A stretch of DNA of 64,000 bases from Tolypeutes matacus. Lineage: Eukaryota > Chordata > Mammalia > Cingulata > Chlamyphoridae. Below, in pieces: positions 35,601-50,600 of this stretch. Numbering within the stretch: the first letter of the stretch is position 1; each line of letters starts with the position of its first letter. Made by a program: the position numbers and the translations under genes. The stretch spans positions 2,166,440 to 2,230,439 of the forward strand of contig JAKSZT010053928.1 of assembly GCA_026826555.1 (NCBI GenBank). Reading direction: 5' to 3'. The notes below the pieces were generated by a model. The model saw nothing but the letters and a program-made list of their open reading frames with translations, did not search any database and was not told where the DNA came from.

Positions 35601-38600
35601 TGAGATGATCTAAAATTAAGTGCCTGGCATTGTGTTTGAACACAGCAAAAGCCCAATAAACAGTTCCTTCCCTTCCCTTTCTTTCCATCCTCAAGAAGTT
35701 CAGTCTCATCTCCAATAAGTAATACATCTCTTAGATTTCTCTTTTGAGTTATCTTTTAGGTGTTACAAAATAAAATCTTCTTTATGGTTCAAACCACATA
35801 AACTAAATAAATACCTACTATATAAAATGTTTGAATAACTATATAATTCTATAATCTACATAGATATTTCTTTTTTTAAGTAAAGAATCACTAAGTATCC
35901 TATTATTCCCATAGTGCAGTTCAGCGTTTAGAGGGTCACTAATCTCCTTCTGATTACACAACTGTGATATACAACTTGAAGAGCTATTGCATTCAAGAAG
36001 TGGTTTGGGGGAGCAGATGTGGTTCGAGTAGTTGAACGCCTGCCTCCCACATGGGAGGTCCCAGGTTCGGATCCTGGTGCCTGCGGAAAAAACAAAAACA
36101 AACCAAAAAACCAACTCAGGGAAGCCGATGTGGCTCAGTGGTTGAGTGCCGGCTTCCCACACACAAGGTCCTGGGTTCAATCTACAACTCCCGGTATCTT
36201 TGAAAAAAAAATGAAGTGGTTCAGGGATAATAGATGCTAATGCAATCAATAAATATATAAGCTGGGAAGCGGCTGTGGCTCAATCAGTAGGGCTCCCGTT
36301 GACCATATGGGAGGCCCCGGGTTCGGTTCCCGGGGCCTCCTGGTGAAGGCAAGCCCGCCCGCACGGCGTGGTTAGCTGACTCAGTGAGCACAAGCAGCAA
36401 GGGGGGGATAAATGAATAAATAAAATCTCTTAAAATAAATAAATAAATAAATAGATAGATAGATGAATAAATAAATAGATAAATAAATAAATACATAAGG
36501 AGTGGCTAGAGAAGAATATGTTTGCTTCAAGATTACCAAACTCAATAAGGATAGAATAGGTAGATTGATGCTTAAAAAGATGTGGTGAGGGAAGCAGGTG
36601 TGGCTCAACCAGTTGGGTGCCTGCCTAACACATGGGAGGTCCTGGGTTCGGGTTCCGATGCCTCCTAAAGAAGACAGAGAAGACGCCGCACCCCCTGTAA
36701 TGAGCTAGACACCGCATCACTGTAACAAGTAGATGCCTAAATAAGCAGACCCCTAAACAAGCAGATGCCACAAGCCAGCAGACGCCGCAGCCTGCTGGGA
36801 GCAGATGTGGCTCAAGCCATGGGTACTCGCCTCCCATGTGGGAGGTCCTGGGTTCAGTTCCCAGTGCCTCCTGGAAAAGGTGAGCAAACAATGAGCAGAC
36901 AGACAAGAGAACCATCTGGGGGAGGGGGAGGATAAATTTAAAAATAAATAAATAAAGTAAGAAAAAAATAAAATAAAGATTTATTCAACTCTTTCAAATA
37001 AATTAAAAAATAATTCTGTGTCCATAATGAAAATACCACTTCAAATAATCATTACCATCATATCTAGCCAAAAAAAAAAAAAAAAAACTGCTAAGAAACA
37101 GAATATGCCTAGCACATAAATGTGATTTTTAAAAATTAAGCAAAAAAATTAAGTTTTTATGTTTATTTTATATACTGACAGTAACTGACTAAATAATACT
37201 ACATAAAATTATACTTCAACAGAGAAGCAACATTATGTTGATGATGGTAAATCACACAGAAAAATTCTAAACTTGTAGTATTGGACTTTCTGGAAGGGAA
37301 AAAAACAATTGCGACTCAATATGATGCAACTCACCTAGAGGGTGAAAATACATTCCATTATTTACATATTTACCTGTACAGCAAGAGAAGCTGCATTGTC
37401 AGAAAGCAAAATTTGCTCTCCTGTGGAAATACAATGAAAGGACCAAGTCAAAAGCATGATTGCTAAACAAGTAAAATATACATATAGTATTTTTCTTTTA
37501 AAAACTATTCTTATTTTTAAAAAGAATAGGTATAGCCTTTCACCAAAGTAATGAAGTCCTATTTTAATGCTATTGTGTAATAATTTTGGCTAAATTATCC
37601 TATAATAAAACAGAACCATTTCCTCTAAAACTATTTGATCATTTTTCTCATTTTATCAGCAATATGTAATTAAAAATCTCTCATTTAAAATATTCATTTT
37701 TCAACTTTTCAGAAATATTCCTCTCCTTTTCATTAAAACTCAATAAAATAAGTAAAATAGTATCTGTTCAAACTTCTGCAGTTAAAAGTAAAAGGAATCA
37801 CAATCATATAAAAGCAACTTGCAGTTAATATTGTACAGTGTGTCTGGGTCTGTCACACAAAAGAAAAATGACAAGTTTGCTGCAATAAAATTTCCATGCT
37901 TAGAAAACGAAGGTTGCTGCCTATTAGTCTTCATTACTTTGCAGTCTTCTGACAACTGTAGAAGGCTGCTGAGCCCCAAATGGGGTCCATAATGTGATCT
38001 GATGATATATGAAGAGCTGCTAAAGGGAGCCTGAACCATCCTAGCCTACACATTTTAACAGTTCCTTTTTACTGAGAGCCCACTTTACCACAGGACTCAA
38101 AAATTTGCTGTCTCAGCTATTGGTGCAGTAAATCTGCCAACTGTGCCTGCAACCACATCATTTTACACTGCCTACAGCAGCCAATATAATGAGTCAACAA
38201 TAAACTAAGGACCTTATAGACTATGATACAAGTTTAGGTAAAACCTCCTAGACAAATTATGCAAGGAATCCCTTCTCTATGTTTTATGTTCTTTTGCAGT
38301 AAATTATATTACTGTTTTTTAAAAATAAATAAATTTTTATATGAAGCCATTTTTATTTGTGAACAAGTATCTACCTTTTAGTTGCTGATATAATGTAGCA
38401 TTTTCAGGCCAAGGTTCTGCAGCTGTGGAAAGAAAACAGTGATAATTAGGCACATATCAATAACCAACCAAATTAATAAGCGTATTTACCTAGAGCACTT
38501 AAAGTCAATTGCCAAGGTTACCTTAAATACGGTGACTAATCACACACTACCTATATAAGTAGGTTAGATAACTTTCTAAATGCATGTTTGGTTTACTGTT

Positions 38601-41600
38601 TGGTCGTGGGTTTTGTGTTTTTTTTTTTTTTAATGGGGAGGAGATGGGAGACATCTGCCCAATAAAAAAAATGAGAATTTTTAAAAAGTCAAATAGTCTA
38701 TATATTACTCTTCCTTCAGTTTCCTTCAAATAAACACACATCCAAATATATCCATTTATATGCTACTCATACACACACGTATATAGATACTGAATTTCAA
38801 TTCACTACAAAGAGTATAGTGAAACTTAATATTTTTAACATTTTACTATAAACTTTTAAGAAAGTAAACTTCAAACAGGCAACAATCTGAAAGAATCAAC
38901 ACATTAATATCAAGCTGTGCATCTTTTCTTATCATTAAAAGCCAATAGTACTTAAAAAGACAAAGTACTTCTATTATATTTTAGAACAATTCATTGCCTT
39001 GCCTGTCCCCCCACACCTACCCGCCCCACAAAAAACAAAGCAAAGTAGCATGATGAATCAATAGAGAACATGGAATAAAGCTAGTAAAACTAATTTTAAG
39101 TCTGAAGTCAGGCTTGATCTTGACCTTTTAACCCCTCATCTAGAGAAGACTCCAGCTACAAAGAAAACCTTTCAATTACTGGAAAAAGCACTAAATTTGA
39201 ATTTTGCCCAATCAACTGCACTTAAGAAGCAATGGCTCTACTGATAGCATAGCATTTGTTGAATTCCCTGTAAAAGCCATAAAACATCAGAATCACCAAT
39301 TCTGATAAAGTAACTATATTTGCTCTCAGCAAGAAAATTAATATATGAGATATCATAATAATTGGTATTTTTCTTATTGTGTTTATATTAATCCAGTCTG
39401 TTGCATTGCAACAGATTATTATTTTTTTTATATAATTCTGCCTGTTTGGGTTTATTCTGTTTTTTGTGTTTTTTTTTTAAGAAATTTATACACATGATGT
39501 TTGTGTTTTTTTTCTTAAGACATCATTTAAGATGCTCTAAAACAGTACTGGGGGGATGGGGAGAATGGATTCCTTAATTTGCTTTTACTTATGCTTTAGA
39601 ATGGAAAAAAAAAAAAAAACAGCATTATTATAAATTATAATGTTATTTTTCTTTTATTTTGTTTTGGTTACACAAAATTAAATACTTAGGGATAATAACA
39701 TGAAATCATCAAGCAAATAATTGACCATACATATTTGTATGCTGTTTCCCACAATATTATGCATAAGTAAAGACTACTGGATTTCAACTCACAAACCAAA
39801 GAGGTAGAGAGGTAGTGTGACTGAATGTTTATTATATTTTACTGCAAACTTTTTAGCAAAGTAAAATTTCAACACAAACCAATTAACCTGTATAACAGTT
39901 TTTAAAATAAAAATCAGGAAAACAAAAACAAGCTGACATCAGTGAATTACTCAAAAATAACCTTTCAGGATAAACTGTATGGTCAGCACACCATTTACAT
40001 TTATACTAGAAACAATACAATGAGGTTCATTCATTATAAGATCCTAAATCATTAGCAATTGAATTATATGCATTATATTAATCTTATTAAAGCAAAAAAG
40101 CATAGGTATAAAATATACAAAAATTTCAGAGCAAATATTGAACTTGAAGGCACAGATGTCTTATGTATCCTACACTGTACCATGTTTTACATACGATTGA
40201 TGTCTACTAATTGTGTGTGGAAAAAAACGGGATATTTGATTAACCCTACCATCCCATTCCCTAAACAGTCTGGCTAATCAGTTTTATTGAACCTAATACT
40301 ACCAAGTATATTAAGGTAATGGAGTATTCTAATTAAATATTCTTAACATAGCATTGAATGTATATTGTAGTAGTATTCCAAATATTCTAAATATATATGT
40401 GGTAGTATTCTACCAAAAGTAGTTTTAATTTTTGCTTAGCTGTTTGGGCTATATATTACACATAGATTACAAATTTTCCAAACAATGGAAAAACAGGGAA
40501 ACGGATGTGGCTCAAGAGGTTCGGCGTCCGTCTACCATATGGAGGGAATGGGGTTCGATCCCCGGGACCTCCTGGTAAAAAAATTTAAAAAAATAAAAAT
40601 AAAAATAAAAAACAATGGAAAAACACACACTTAAGCATTAAGTATATGCTGAATATAATTTAAGCATTCTTTGATAAATCAGAATCTACATCACTACTCT
40701 GTAGTATCACAGGGTTCTCATTTGAACAGCATATGCGTTTAGAAGTTCCAGTTAAAAGTTAATTCATATACTCCTATGGATTCTCTAGATTCTCATACAA
40801 CAAACATATGCAAAACTAATGAAACTCCTACATATTACCTGATGGCAAATAAGAATAAAGAAGCTGCCTACAAATACCAAAAACTCTTATTAACCTAAAG
40901 GTGTGGTGGGGAGTGGGTAGAGGAAGAGGTGGGATGGTATATTTTACTTGATCTAAAATACACTGTTTCAGCTCAGAAGTTAGTATAAAGTCTCAGAAAG
41001 TAAACTAACTAAAACTGCCAATGTTTTCTTCACAAAGAACCTATCTCTTAAAAAGAGAAGGCAACTAGGCTGATAGAAACCTACGTAACCATGTTATTTT
41101 AATTGCTTGGAATTCTATTGGATCATGGATCAGTAGACAAGAAATGGTAGAATGTGCAGGGAATAACTAGCTACCTATCTCACCCATGAGCAGCTCTGAG
41201 TATAAAAACATTACTGATTTAAGTGCATCATCTAAATGAAACAACTCAAATAATTACATTTTAAGCATGACATAGAAGAAATCGCTAGTATGTCATTTGA
41301 CAAGAGCGCCAAAGCTGAAAATCCTAAATTGGGTAGCATAGCAGTGGATCTACAAATCAACCATGCAGGTATCATTCTAGGAAACGAGCTCTAGAATTGT
41401 CTTCATAAGTAAATCCATGAATCATGAACAACATTATTATCTACATATAATAAACTACAAAGCTTATTTCCTGGTTTGGGTAATATCAATTAAGGTCTTT
41501 TATTGATAATATCTATAATATGAAAGACACTCAAAGTCCAAAAAAGCAACTTCTTCCCCACTCTTCTCTTTCCCAGGGTAAGGCAAATCAATACCCATCC

Positions 41601-44600
41601 CTTGCTGCTCTATGTACGCAAAAGGGGATAGAGAGTTCAAAATGATGGTACTACAATAAATCTTTAAAAAAAATTTTTAAACATTTTCATCTTTTCTAGT
41701 TTTACTTCAGTTGACCTGAAATGTTTAGACCATAGACTACTCCAATAGTGAATAAAATTTCACACCACACCTATCCTACATATTCTCAATTCCTACCGCC
41801 AAAACTCCCTGATGTGAAGTGCCTTTTTAAACCTGTTTAGGAAGGGCCAGCCTTAGAATAAACACAGAAAGTAAAACTAAAAGTTTCTGAAAGGAGTTTG
41901 ATAGGAAATAGGGGTTGAAGGAGAATGTTTATCCAATGCTATCGAGATGCAACTTACTAGTATTACTAGTACATCAAAAGTAAACTTTGTCTTAAGACAC
42001 ACCAATAGTTAATGGCTCTTAGAGTACAGACCAGAATCCTCAACATGGCTTATAGTGTTTAATCTGGACTTACACGTTACCCTTTCTACCTCCCTGGCCT
42101 CATGGGCACCTCCACCCCTATCCCTGCACTGCAGTCACATTGGCCTTCACGCAGTTTCTGAATGTGCTGTGCTCCTTCCTGCCCCAGAGACTTGCTTGTG
42201 CTATTTCCTCTGCCTGGAACAATCTTCCCCTCCTATTCAGCGTTCACGTCTCAACTCAAACATCACCTCCTCAAGCAGGACCAGCTTCATGAGCACGCAA
42301 CCTGTGCAGTTATACCAGGCCCCACACTGGAGGTAATGCTCTGTTGTCACAGTGAAATTTTTAACACAAGGGGCCTCACATTTTCATTTTGCACTGAATC
42401 CTACAAATTATGTTGCCTTCACTGACCACCTTGAATATTTCAAACATTACCTTTACAAACTCTTACGGAACCATGCACACCCCTTTGTACCACTTTTCGC
42501 ATCAATTTGAGTGACTATTTGATTGTTTATCTCCCCCACTAGAACATAAGCACCATGAATGCAGGATTCAGTCTGATTTTTTGCTTACCACTTCAGGCCT
42601 AGCACAGGAAATCAGTAAATGTTGGATGAATAAATGTTTGCTTTTATTATTACCACTATCATAATTGTTATTACTCTGTACCACATAGGCTATGAATCAA
42701 GCAGGGAAGATAAGGAAACTACACAACACTGGGAAAAAAAGTAAATGTTACCCAGAGAATTTCAATACTACAACATAAATCTAAAAATATTAAACAGCTG
42801 CCTAAAATAGTTGCAATAACCTAATTCTATAAATTAGCTATACATTTCTTACCTGTGTACCAATCCTAAAACTGGAAATCTATTTCTATGTTTTATTTCA
42901 AATATTTAGCTTTCATCACATATTACCATTACATATTGGACTCCTAAGCCTAAAAACAGTCAAGACCCTCAAACATCTGACAATTCCCTATGTCTCTAAC
43001 CCACGGGTCACCATGTTTTTAAATTTCATATCCCCAACAATAAAATATTTGAGCACACAGCCCCAAATGTTTGGTGCACCTGAGCTAATATAGCATATGT
43101 TTGGTACACCTGAGCTACTATATCATGCACATTATAAAACATATACCTTTTTTTTTAAAAAAAGGGGTAAAAAAAATAAATCAAAATCCAAGTTCCAATA
43201 TTTTCTTCCTATACTTCAAAGGATTGTACCACATGCACACACACTAAACCTCACTTTGGAAACCACTGCTCTAATTAGTTACTTAACTGAAGGTTTTAGC
43301 CAGGAATCCAGCCATTCATGTACCCTTGAACAAAGAAGAGTCCTCCTCTATTCTAGGGAAATCATTCTTCTTCGACCAAAAAGAAGCTAGGCGAAGAATA
43401 TACGTGATTTAGTGAGGAAGATGGGGATACCTGCCTACCAACCTACCTAACAACAGGATCTCCATATCCAACCAGAGTACAGTACTTAAAATTCCCCCAA
43501 TACACTTCATTCTTTCTCACCTTCATGATTTTGTTCAAACAATTCCCCTATGCCCAGAATACTCTTTCACCTCTATATGCCCAAAGCCTATACCTTTTTC
43601 AAAACGAAGTTTAAATGGCATCTCCATCAAGAAGGCTTTTGGAACTACACAAATCTAATTTCTCCTTTATCTATACTGTCCATAGTAGTTTGTACTTATC
43701 TCATGTCATATAGGTCATATATTATTTTCTACTCTAGTCTATTTTATATCAATATCTTATTTCCCTTCCTAGGCATTAAGTTCCTAGAATGTGAAAAATT
43801 CTTGTGGTCCTGAAGTCATTTATTAACAACTTAGCTTCTCAAATGCTCAAAACAGAATATGGCAATTTCAAAAATAAATGCCAAAATATGAAATTCACAC
43901 TAAGATTCTTTTTTTTTTTTTTTGGTCTAAGTAGCATTTAAAGCTAATACCTTTATTACAAGAGTTCCAAAGTAAGCTACCTACCTTTCAGAAACTAATT
44001 CTTTCAGGATAAAGAAACTACTATATCATTTTCATATCAAAGCAATAATTTACTCTAAGGTACTCTAGTGACCTGCATTAATTCACTCTTTAAAATTACA
44101 ATTACTTATTTGTATAAATGGTTATTTAAATACATAAACATAAAATTCAGCATCACATTGGTATGATGACAGGAAGTAGTAATGTGCTAGGTGGTTACAT
44201 TAAAAGCACAGCTGAGTGTTTAATCAGACACTGTGACTGGTGGTTTTTGTAAACTAGGTTCAATTGTGAACCAGCCAGAATACTTTATCTGTAAATACAG
44301 TGTTCATGACTTAATTGAAATACAGTTATTGCAAAAAGAATATGAAGCCAGTGGTTGGCTTATGCCTTCTGACCTATTTTTCTTGCCTCTTTCTTCGTAA
44401 AGGGGTTGGTTTTGTTTTGTTTTGTTTTTTATTAGGGTTTACAGCTAGAATTTAGAATGCCAAAATTCTATTTATTAAGTAAAAAAAAAGGTTTCTAATG
44501 TTAATGGCTAGTATTTTTCTACTGGAAAAAAAATTTGTTAGCTGATGTTTGAATTTGTATTTTCAGAGTAATAAGTTTTTTATAAAATGAAAAAAAAAAC

Positions 44601-47600
44601 TTTATAATTACTTTTTTACTAGCAAAAGACCCATTAAATTTTCTATCATTTTTATAAAGAAGAAATATATTCCCATTTTATAGTTACAAATAAAGAGCAT
44701 CTAGAACTAAAACAAATACCAGATCACCTCATACCTAAGCTTGTATCCAATTAACATATAAGTCTTTTGCCCACTTAGTCCTTTACCTGCTTTCCAATTT
44801 TGCCCAGTCCTAGACCCTGATTATTTTACATTTAGTGTCTCCTTTACCAGGAGCAAATAAGATGTCTCTTAAAGTTTCAGTCTTTTGCAGGAATGTAGTT
44901 TTTTATTCAAATGAGTAGTTCTTAAATTTTTCAAAGAAACCTTCTCCACTCCTGTAAGTACTTATGTTGGAGGAGAATAAAGAAAATAAATAAATAAAGG
45001 ACACATACTCCTGGACTTTTGAAAGCCAAAAGAGAAAATAAATAATGCATAAATAAATAAATTACTGTTAGAAATACACATGTGTAAAAGCAATGTCTAC
45101 AGCCCAAAAACACGTTTGCTTCTCATTTATTTTTATTGTCTTTAAGCTACCTACTTTTTACAATTTATCAACCAATATAATATACCAAAAAAAAAAAAAA
45201 ATCAATATTCTTTATTACATTATAATTTTTAATCAAATAACTACTTGCCAATAAATTCACATATATAAATCCAAAGGTCTCTTCAAGACTCCGTATTTTA
45301 CCTGCAGTATTCTCTTTAAGTAACAAGTTGGGTGATAAGTCATTCTGATGGCAGGTGATCTATCTATTCCATTCAATTCAGGGTATTTCAGAATATGAAA
45401 GTGCTGTGACCTAATAAACAAGTCATAATTCCAAAGTCCATCTCTTGATGATCTAATCTAAGAGGACAAGAGAAGGGCCATGAAACGAGGTGCCCTCTTT
45501 TTTGCTTTAAGTTCTGCATTCTTAATGTACAACATGACTCCTCTGGCATATGAATATAGGTGAAGACATAATTTGTAGAATAATGGGCATTAATATTACA
45601 CACTGCTTCAGTTCTGTCATATTTCCAATCCATCAAATTGATTAATGCTATAATAACTCTACACAAACCTATCATTTGTGCACTAATGAAGTCAAACCCA
45701 GTTTATTCTTAGGCAGCTAGTTTCCAAAAGCTCATAGATGTCATCTCGTCAACCTACCAAGACTACTGAGATGTTTTAAATAAAAGGAGTAACAAACATG
45801 TGTAGCCTATTCCACAAATTTGGATGGCTTTCTGCCAAAGGTGCAAATGCAAATACTACTGATGTAACAAAATGCTCAAAATCTGGCAGTTCTTTAACAT
45901 GGGCAAGTCACTGCAAGACACAGAAAAAAGAAGGAAATAGACTAGTTTGACATAAATACTACAGAGACACTTTCAAGTGATATCAACATGGACACTCAGT
46001 TCAAAACCCAACAAGTTTTAAGGCAGTTTTAAATGTATTAAGGCTACATTCAAAATATATTTGAAAAATATTTAAACTTAAAATGTGATGCTATAATACT
46101 TTATCAAAAATGGAATTTTAAGGGCTATGTATTAGATTCAATGGTAATTCAACTTGCAAACTCTAGTATAATTCAAAGATAATGCAACATCCCAGGTAAT
46201 ACTGATCATAAAATGATCAAATAGTAATACTTTTGAGTTACTGTTCCATAGGGCATGTTTAATATTACACAGAATGTGTAAGCAGGAAGTGACTCTTCCC
46301 ACAAAAAAAAGTTTAAAACCATTCTCCCATCACTTCAGCAGCCAGAGATCATGGTTCACGTCAGAAAACGGCTCATGTTTAAAAATAAAGAAGTGCAGTG
46401 TCATGCTTTCATCTCCATAAACCTATACAACAGGCAGCCAGCATTTTGTAACATAGTGGTAAGGCTACTTAAAGAATATACTTCACCAAGCAAATGTAGA
46501 TACAAAGATTAAGGGCTCTGAAGCAAGAAGCAGGAATTCTAGGACAGACAGTAGACCAGAGACACAAATGCAAAAGGATTCCTAGACTCTGGGAGAAGAT
46601 TCCAACCAAAACTATTCCCTTGGCTACAAGTTACCATCAGTCCTTTCAGAGAAGAAACTTGTTGACTGACATCAGAACCCACTGTATATCTTTTAATGCT
46701 TGTTGCATATAATTATGTATGATAAAGTATACATAGTTCTCATTTCAGAAAGTGGATTTAATCACATTCTACAAATCTGTTTTATTATTCATTCAATAAA
46801 TATTAACTGATGCTTATAATTGCCAAGCATCTTTCTATATGCTAACGACACAATCATAAAGAAAACAAAGTCACTCTCCTTAAGACGCTGACCCTCTAGT
46901 GTTCTAGTATTACCATGTGGCCTATCTACATATTTGTTACCTTTATGTCTCAAGTTTTAAAGCACCAAGAAATACATTAAACATTAAGTAACTAATTCTA
47001 GTTCTCATCCACTAGCCAAGCCAGAATGTCAAACTAATGAATAAGCACAGGAAAAATAACAATTATAATGCCTAATCAAAAAACAGACAGTAATTTTTAT
47101 TTTGACATTATTTCCTATTGACATAATCTTTTTAAAATTCATAAAATAAGAAAATCAGAAACACTACTTATAATTCATGAACATCAAAACATTTTCCTAT
47201 AACCTAAAGGCTAATAATCAAAAGAAAAGAAAGTCAACAAAAGGCCAGATCATTGAAGAGTCAGTTACCAATATTACCCTACAGAAACAAATACCGAAAT
47301 CATGATGGCCTCTTCTTCATGCTTAACAATAGATAAAATGATACAATTTATTAGCGGCATATAATTCTAGTCAGTGCTCTAGGTTGACCCAAGTAATGAA
47401 ATATGACATACGGGGGAAAATTCCATTATCATCTAAGGATACCATATCAACTAAGATAAATATGTACATCAGAATCATTCTTAAAAATACAAAGGCAGGT
47501 TAAGTCATTAAGAAATTTTTTGGCTTATAAAAGTTCTTAGAGATAAAAGTATATAATCAGCACAAAAATTTAGTTAAGTGTATAAACACAATGAAATGCA

Positions 47601-50600
47601 TTTTATGGTTTCTATTTTGCTAACGCAGTTATAGTTAATGGGAATTGCCATGACAAAATGATTGTTTTTATGAAAAGAACCTTCTTTATTACTAACCAAT
47701 CAAATTTCATTTTTATTACTGGTATAAAAAAGTTCAAAACCATGATTCATTTATAAAGCGTACAAAAATAAGAAATGTTCAAGAATAGAGGATCATTTAC
47801 AAAGCAATAAAAAATTAAAGCATGCATTTCTCTGACTGCCAAAGCGAATACTTCACTTCTACATATAAATGTCTGTAGCAGAGTTTGCTGAATATTATAA
47901 CTCCTATCTTTGAACAAAAAATGAGAAGCCTGAATTTTCTATAACATCTCCATTTGATAAATTCAGTCTATCTGATAACTGCTTATCAAGAAATTTCAAA
48001 AATGTTTGAAAAATGTTAAGAAGTCTGATGGTGTTTTCTTTCAATTTTCACTCAAATATGGAAGGCTTGCACTAGCATTAATAACTCAAAATTCTTCACA
48101 GAAATAAGACTGGCAAATTTTATGGGACACCAATCACCAAAATCTTTTAAGTTCAAAAATAAAAAACGTAATTTCAGAGTAGGAAATGTTAATAAAGCAT
48201 GCAAGAAAATTAAAACTCAAATTATAGCATAACCATGGACTGCTTCAAGGTCAGACAAGCATTTCAAGTGATCTTAACATCATATCAAGATTTTCTAAAA
48301 TGTTACAAAACATTGTCTCAGTTTCCATACTATTCATGAACACAGCATGATAAAATAAAACAACCCACACTGCTATCAAAAAACTGTGCTTTGCCTCTAA
48401 TCTGAAGTATAACCTGTTTTGCCTTTGTTTTGCTTCACCATCTGTACATTCAATATCAAGTTCATTTGTGCCAAGGTGATAAGCCCTACAATCTAAGACT
48501 ATTCATGTGACAAATGTGAGTGAAAAAAGGATTCTCTAAAATGTGATGGCCAGTTCAATAACTTCTCAATAATTCCACATTATGTTCTTCAATACTCGAG
48601 AATCCTCAGAATACTGAGGAAAAATTTCTAAAATATCTTTATTTTCAAGAACAAAAGACTTGAAGGAATTGTATTTTTTTTCCAATTATCTGTTGCAATC
48701 AATTATCATCAAATATTCTGATATGCAGATGTAGAAGCTTTTACTATCATCTTCGTTCTTTCCTCAATACACCTTGTGAGTAATAGTATCACTTCTATTT
48801 TCCAGAGGGCTTTTAGCCAACATTTTCTACTTCTTAGAGCCTCTGGAACTCTTCTGAAATGCTGTAAGGTCCAGATTCTCCAGCGTTCATATAGAGGGGA
48901 CATGAGATAGAAACACTTTACTACTGATATAAAAAAAAAGTTTTTATAAATAATTAAGTACACACATGCCTACAATGAAATATTCCAAGTCATCTTTTTC
49001 CATCCTTTGTATAGTTTACTGGGCTTCTAAATAAAGAACAGAACAGATAATTGTCCCAATTTCAAAAGATTAATAAATTACAATATGATAAAATTAACAA
49101 ATTTGTTTAAAATATAGCAAGGCATTGGTAAAACAAGAAGATAATTCAGAAAAAATGGTAGGGGGTAAATAAACATGAAGGATACTTTGGACATTTTTTC
49201 CTGTCCAAAATAGTAATTAAGATACCAGAAGTAAAAAGTAACATCCTCAAAGGCCCCCTTGCCATAAGGAGAATGGCTCTTGGGCAATAAAACACAAAGA
49301 GGAAGCGTCCAAAAATATAATTGGATCATGCTTGTAAACTGATCTGTTAATCTGGGCATGATTAGGTTAGGATTAGGGCATTGAGCCCCACCCCTTGGTG
49401 GGTGGGGAATTGAATATATAAAAGGCAAGGCAAAGAACAGTTGAAGCAGTCTTTTGAGAAGCAGTTTTGATGCTGGAAAGAAGGCCCCAGGAGAAGAGAA
49501 GCAAGCCTTTCGCCTGATCGTCTGCAGCTGACCTTGAGGAGGAAACAGGAGCTAAGCCCGGAGAGAAACGCAGTCCCAGGAAGAGAAGAACCCCAGAAGC
49601 CTGAACCCTGGCAAACGCCAGCAGCTGTCTTGCTCTAACACGTGGCAATGGACTGTGGTGAAAGAAAAAACTTAACGCTTTATAGCCTGGTATCTGTGGA
49701 CTTCTACCCCAAATAAATACCCTTTATAAAGAAAAAAAAAAAAGAGGAAGCGGATGTGGCTCAATCAATAGGGCTCCCGTTTACCATATGGGAGGCCCCG
49801 GGCTCGATTCCCAGCGCCTCCTGGTGAAGGCAAGCCAGCCCGCATGGCGCGGTGAGCTGACGCAGGAGGACGACCCAACAAAGGGAAACAAGCAGACACA
49901 GAAAAATGCACAGCAAATGGACACAGCGAGCACAAGCAGCAAGGGGGGATAAGTAAATAAATAAATAAAATCTTAAAAAAAAAAAAAAAGTAACACAAAA
50001 CTACCATGTTTTGAGCATTTATTATGTACCACCCTATACTTGGTGCTGTAATACACATTATAAAATCTCCTTTTGCAAATAAAGAAACTGAAGCCTAGAA
50101 AGGCCTGCCCAAGATCACAAAATAAGTAAAAGGCAGAGCAGAGCTTAGAACCCAGTTTTGTCTTACTCCAATGACCTTGTTCCTAACTTTATACACTACT
50201 ACCTTCAATTTCCTTACATATAAAATAAGAATAACACCTAACAGGATCAATTGTTAATATTAGCAATCATATACATAAATCATCTTACACAGTGCCTCAA
50301 AAATGGAAGCTTACTCTTATTACCAGTAATCCACTTCTTGCCAGCTAAGCTTTTAAGGCTGAAAATTTTTTGGCAATATCTAGTGCACAGGCCTCCACTG
50401 AAAAAGACCCACAGAATATATATACATCTATGATCTATACACAAGATTCAATTTTATAATGAAGATAAACATAGCTGGAGCTTACCAAATGTATAATATG
50501 CTGGAATAATTTGTTATACAAGTAATTTTAATAATTGCAATATTTATAGATTTTTGTAAAATTGAAATAAATTATGTATTATGTAAATAGTTTTCAAAAG

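Noticed and set aside
35839..36249. 136-codon minus frame over the SINE cluster
   Set aside because: It crosses a dimeric SINE; the repeated words such as [12 protein letters not shown] recur in all antisense SINE frames.
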